From NCBI GenBank assembly GCA_039914705.1, contig JBDSOT010000043.1, positions 1 through 8,100 on the forward strand: 8,100 nucleotides of DNA, read 5' to 3'. The DNA is from JBDSTW01 sp039914705 (GTDB lineage: Bacteria > Pseudomonadota > Gammaproteobacteria > SURF-13). The translations under genes and the position numbers were made by a program. Positions 6,781 through 8,100 of the stretch are shown here, one piece after another (the first letter of the stretch is position 1; every line of letters starts with the position of its first letter). The notes under the pieces were generated by a model, which searched no databases, was not told where the DNA came from, and was given only the letters and a program-made list of their open reading frames with translations.

Positions 6781-8100
6781 ATGCGTGGTATTAACATAAA
6801 CCGTAGGGATTTTCTCAGGATGGTGGGCTGGAGCGCCGCCGGGACAGCCTTGGCTGCCTGCGATGTGCCCTCCACCGTAACGCTGGAAGAAGGCAAGGAA
6901 ACGGTGGTTTCCTACCTGTCCCCGGAAGAATACAACATCCCCGGCATCGGCGTCTGGTATGCCTCGGCCTGCACGCAGTGCGCGTCCGCCTGCGGAATTC
7001 AGGGGCGGGTGCGTGAGGGCCGCGCGCTAAAGCTGGAAGGTAATCCCGAGTCGCCGATCAATCGCGGCAAGCTGTGCCAGATGGGCCAGGCCGGTATTCA
7101 GGGGCATTACAACCCCGACCGGCTGACTCAGCCGATGTTGCGCAAAGACGGCAAGTTGACAGTGATCAGCTGGGATGAGGCCTACAAATTGCTGGAGCAA
7201 AAGGCCGGCCCCGCCGCCAATCTCGCGGGCGAGCGCTTCGCCTGGGTTACGGGTACCGTAAGCGGACATCAGGCCGTGCTGATCGACGCGCACCTGGGCA
7301 GCGTGGGATCAACAAATCACTATACCCAGGAGCTTATTTCCTCTGCGGTGGGTCAAGCTGTGAATCGGGATATGCTGGGCGATGCCATGCCGCGCCTGGC
7401 CCTCGACAAGGCCAAACTTATCCTGTCCTTCGGTGCCGATTTCCTCGGCACCTGGGTCTCGCCGCTGCATTTCTCCACCGAATACGCCAAGTTCCGCTCT
7501 GCACCGCGTGGCGTGCTGGTACAGGTCGAGCCGAAAATGACCTTGACCGGTGCCAACGCCGACCTCTGGATTGCCGTGCGCCCCGGTACGGAAGGCGTGC
7601 TGGCCTTGGGGCTGGCTAATATCCTTACACAAAATGGCGGTGCCGATGCATTGCCGGAGGCCACACGCACCGTTATCAGCAGTCACGATTTGGCAAAAGT
7701 CTCAGAACTCACCGGTATTGACGGTGCGCGCATCGAGCGCATCGCCGCGTTGCTGAAACAACATTCCCCCAGCTTGGTGCTAGCCGGCGCGCCCGTAGAA
7801 GGGCATGCGCACGGCTATCAGTCGACGGCGGCAGTGCAACTGCTGAACGTGATACTGGGAAACATCGGTCAGACCATTTTGCCTAATGGCCCCTTTCCGT
7901 TTCCGCAGATGGCGGCCCGGACAGGCAATACGCGTAACCTTATCGCCTTTGCCGAGGCAGCGAAAAACAAGACCCTTGATGTTGTGTTTTTCCACGGCGC
8001 GAATCCCGTTTACAGCGCGCCTGCCTATCTCAAGCTGGGCGAGCACCTGCAGAATATTTCCTTCAAGGTCGCCTTCTCGATGTTCCCGGATGAAACCACG
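6781..8100 (+). CDS. actB: Tat-exported lipoprotein of the molybdopterin-oxidoreductase superfamily, ActB/QrcB-like, 3' end cut off by window edge
   Basis: Reading from ATG 6781 gives 440 codons open to the right edge. The N-terminus has a twin-arginine motif N-R8-R9-D-F-L followed by a lipobox L24-A-A-C27, so the protein should be folded in the cytoplasm, exported by Tat and lipid-anchored. C64-x2-C67-x3-C71-x27-C99 is a complete [4Fe-4S] motif as in complex iron-sulfur molybdoenzymes, followed by G-x-Y/H-N-P-D-R-L (107-115). The catalytic-subunit-like fold continues with A-K-L-I-L-S-F-G-A-D-F (211-221) and H-G-A-N-P-V-Y-S-A-P (405-414), the latter typical of ActB/QrcB. There is no cysteine or selenocysteine after C99 in the visible part. 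A GGTGAT 6 bases upstream can pair with the 16S rRNA 3' end. Placement after a pentaheme cytochrome supports ActB; a Mo-containing polysulfide-reductase-like enzyme is the alternative. An ActB2-type ferredoxin domain, if fused, would be beyond the window. Confidence 0.82.
   Translation, partial: MRGININRRDFLRMVGWSAAGTALAACDVPSTVTLEEGKETVVSYLSPEEYNIPGIGVWYASACTQCASACGIQGRVREGRALKLEGNPESPINRGKLCQMGQAGIQGHYNPDRLTQPMLRKDGKLTVISWDEAYKLLEQKAGPAANLAGERFAWVTGTVSGHQAVLIDAHLGSVGSTNHYTQELISSAVGQAVNRDMLGDAMPRLALDKAKLILSFGADFLGTWVSPLHFSTEYAKFRSAPRGVLVQVEPKMTLTGANADLWIAVRPGTEGVLALGLANILTQNGGADALPEATRTVISSHDLAKVSELTGIDGARIERIAALLKQHSPSLVLAGAPVEGHAHGYQSTAAVQLLNVILGNIGQTILPNGPFPFPQMAARTGNTRNLIAFAEAAKNKTLDVVFFHGANPVYSAPAYLKLGEHLQNISFKVAFSMFPDETT

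Overview
The window looks like a chromosomal segment from a non-enteric, respiring gammaproteobacterium. The proteins resemble their Pseudomonas and E. coli counterparts, and the order rsmI / lpoA-yraN-gmhA-dolP / sspB-sspA is the one I recall around the rsmI-sspA region of pseudomonads. I cannot name a genus from sequence alone. No mobile element, CRISPR array, tRNA or rRNA was recognised.

Layout. Positions 1-683 (minus) hold the 5' part of rsmI (16S rRNA 2'-O-methyltransferase), cut by the left edge. Divergent from it is a plus-strand cluster: lpoA (activator of penicillin-binding protein 1A), yraN (UPF0102 nuclease-like protein), a SIS-domain phosphoheptose isomerase (gmhA, at the position where E. 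coli has diaA) and dolP/yraP (two-BON-domain outer-membrane lipoprotein). These serve peptidoglycan synthesis, LPS heptose supply and outer-membrane integrity. Converging on dolP from the other strand is the sspA-sspB pair (stringent starvation protein A and the ClpXP adaptor SspB).

A 493-bp gene-poor divergent region (5617-6109) separates sspA from a plus-strand respiratory operon that runs off the right edge. Its first gene encodes a membrane-anchored pentaheme c-type cytochrome of the ActA type. The second (partial) encodes a Tat-exported lipoprotein of the molybdopterin-oxidoreductase superfamily, ActB/QrcB-like. Together they point to an alternative complex III (ACIII) or Qrc-like quinol:electron-acceptor oxidoreductase. 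The downstream iron-sulfur, NrfD-like and ActD/E/F genes would lie outside the window.

The most interesting points are two. First, the ACIII-like operon sits where the cytochrome bc1 genes (petABC) normally adjoin sspA in this lineage. Second, the ActB-like protein keeps a complete Cys motif for an N-terminal [4Fe-4S] cluster, which classical ActB proteins lack as I recall them, yet has no cysteine after it in the 341 visible residues that could ligate molybdenum. Smaller points are a strong Shine-Dalgarno upstream of sspB that matches an in-frame ATT rather than the ATG, and catalytic GmhA residues preserved at the diaA locus.
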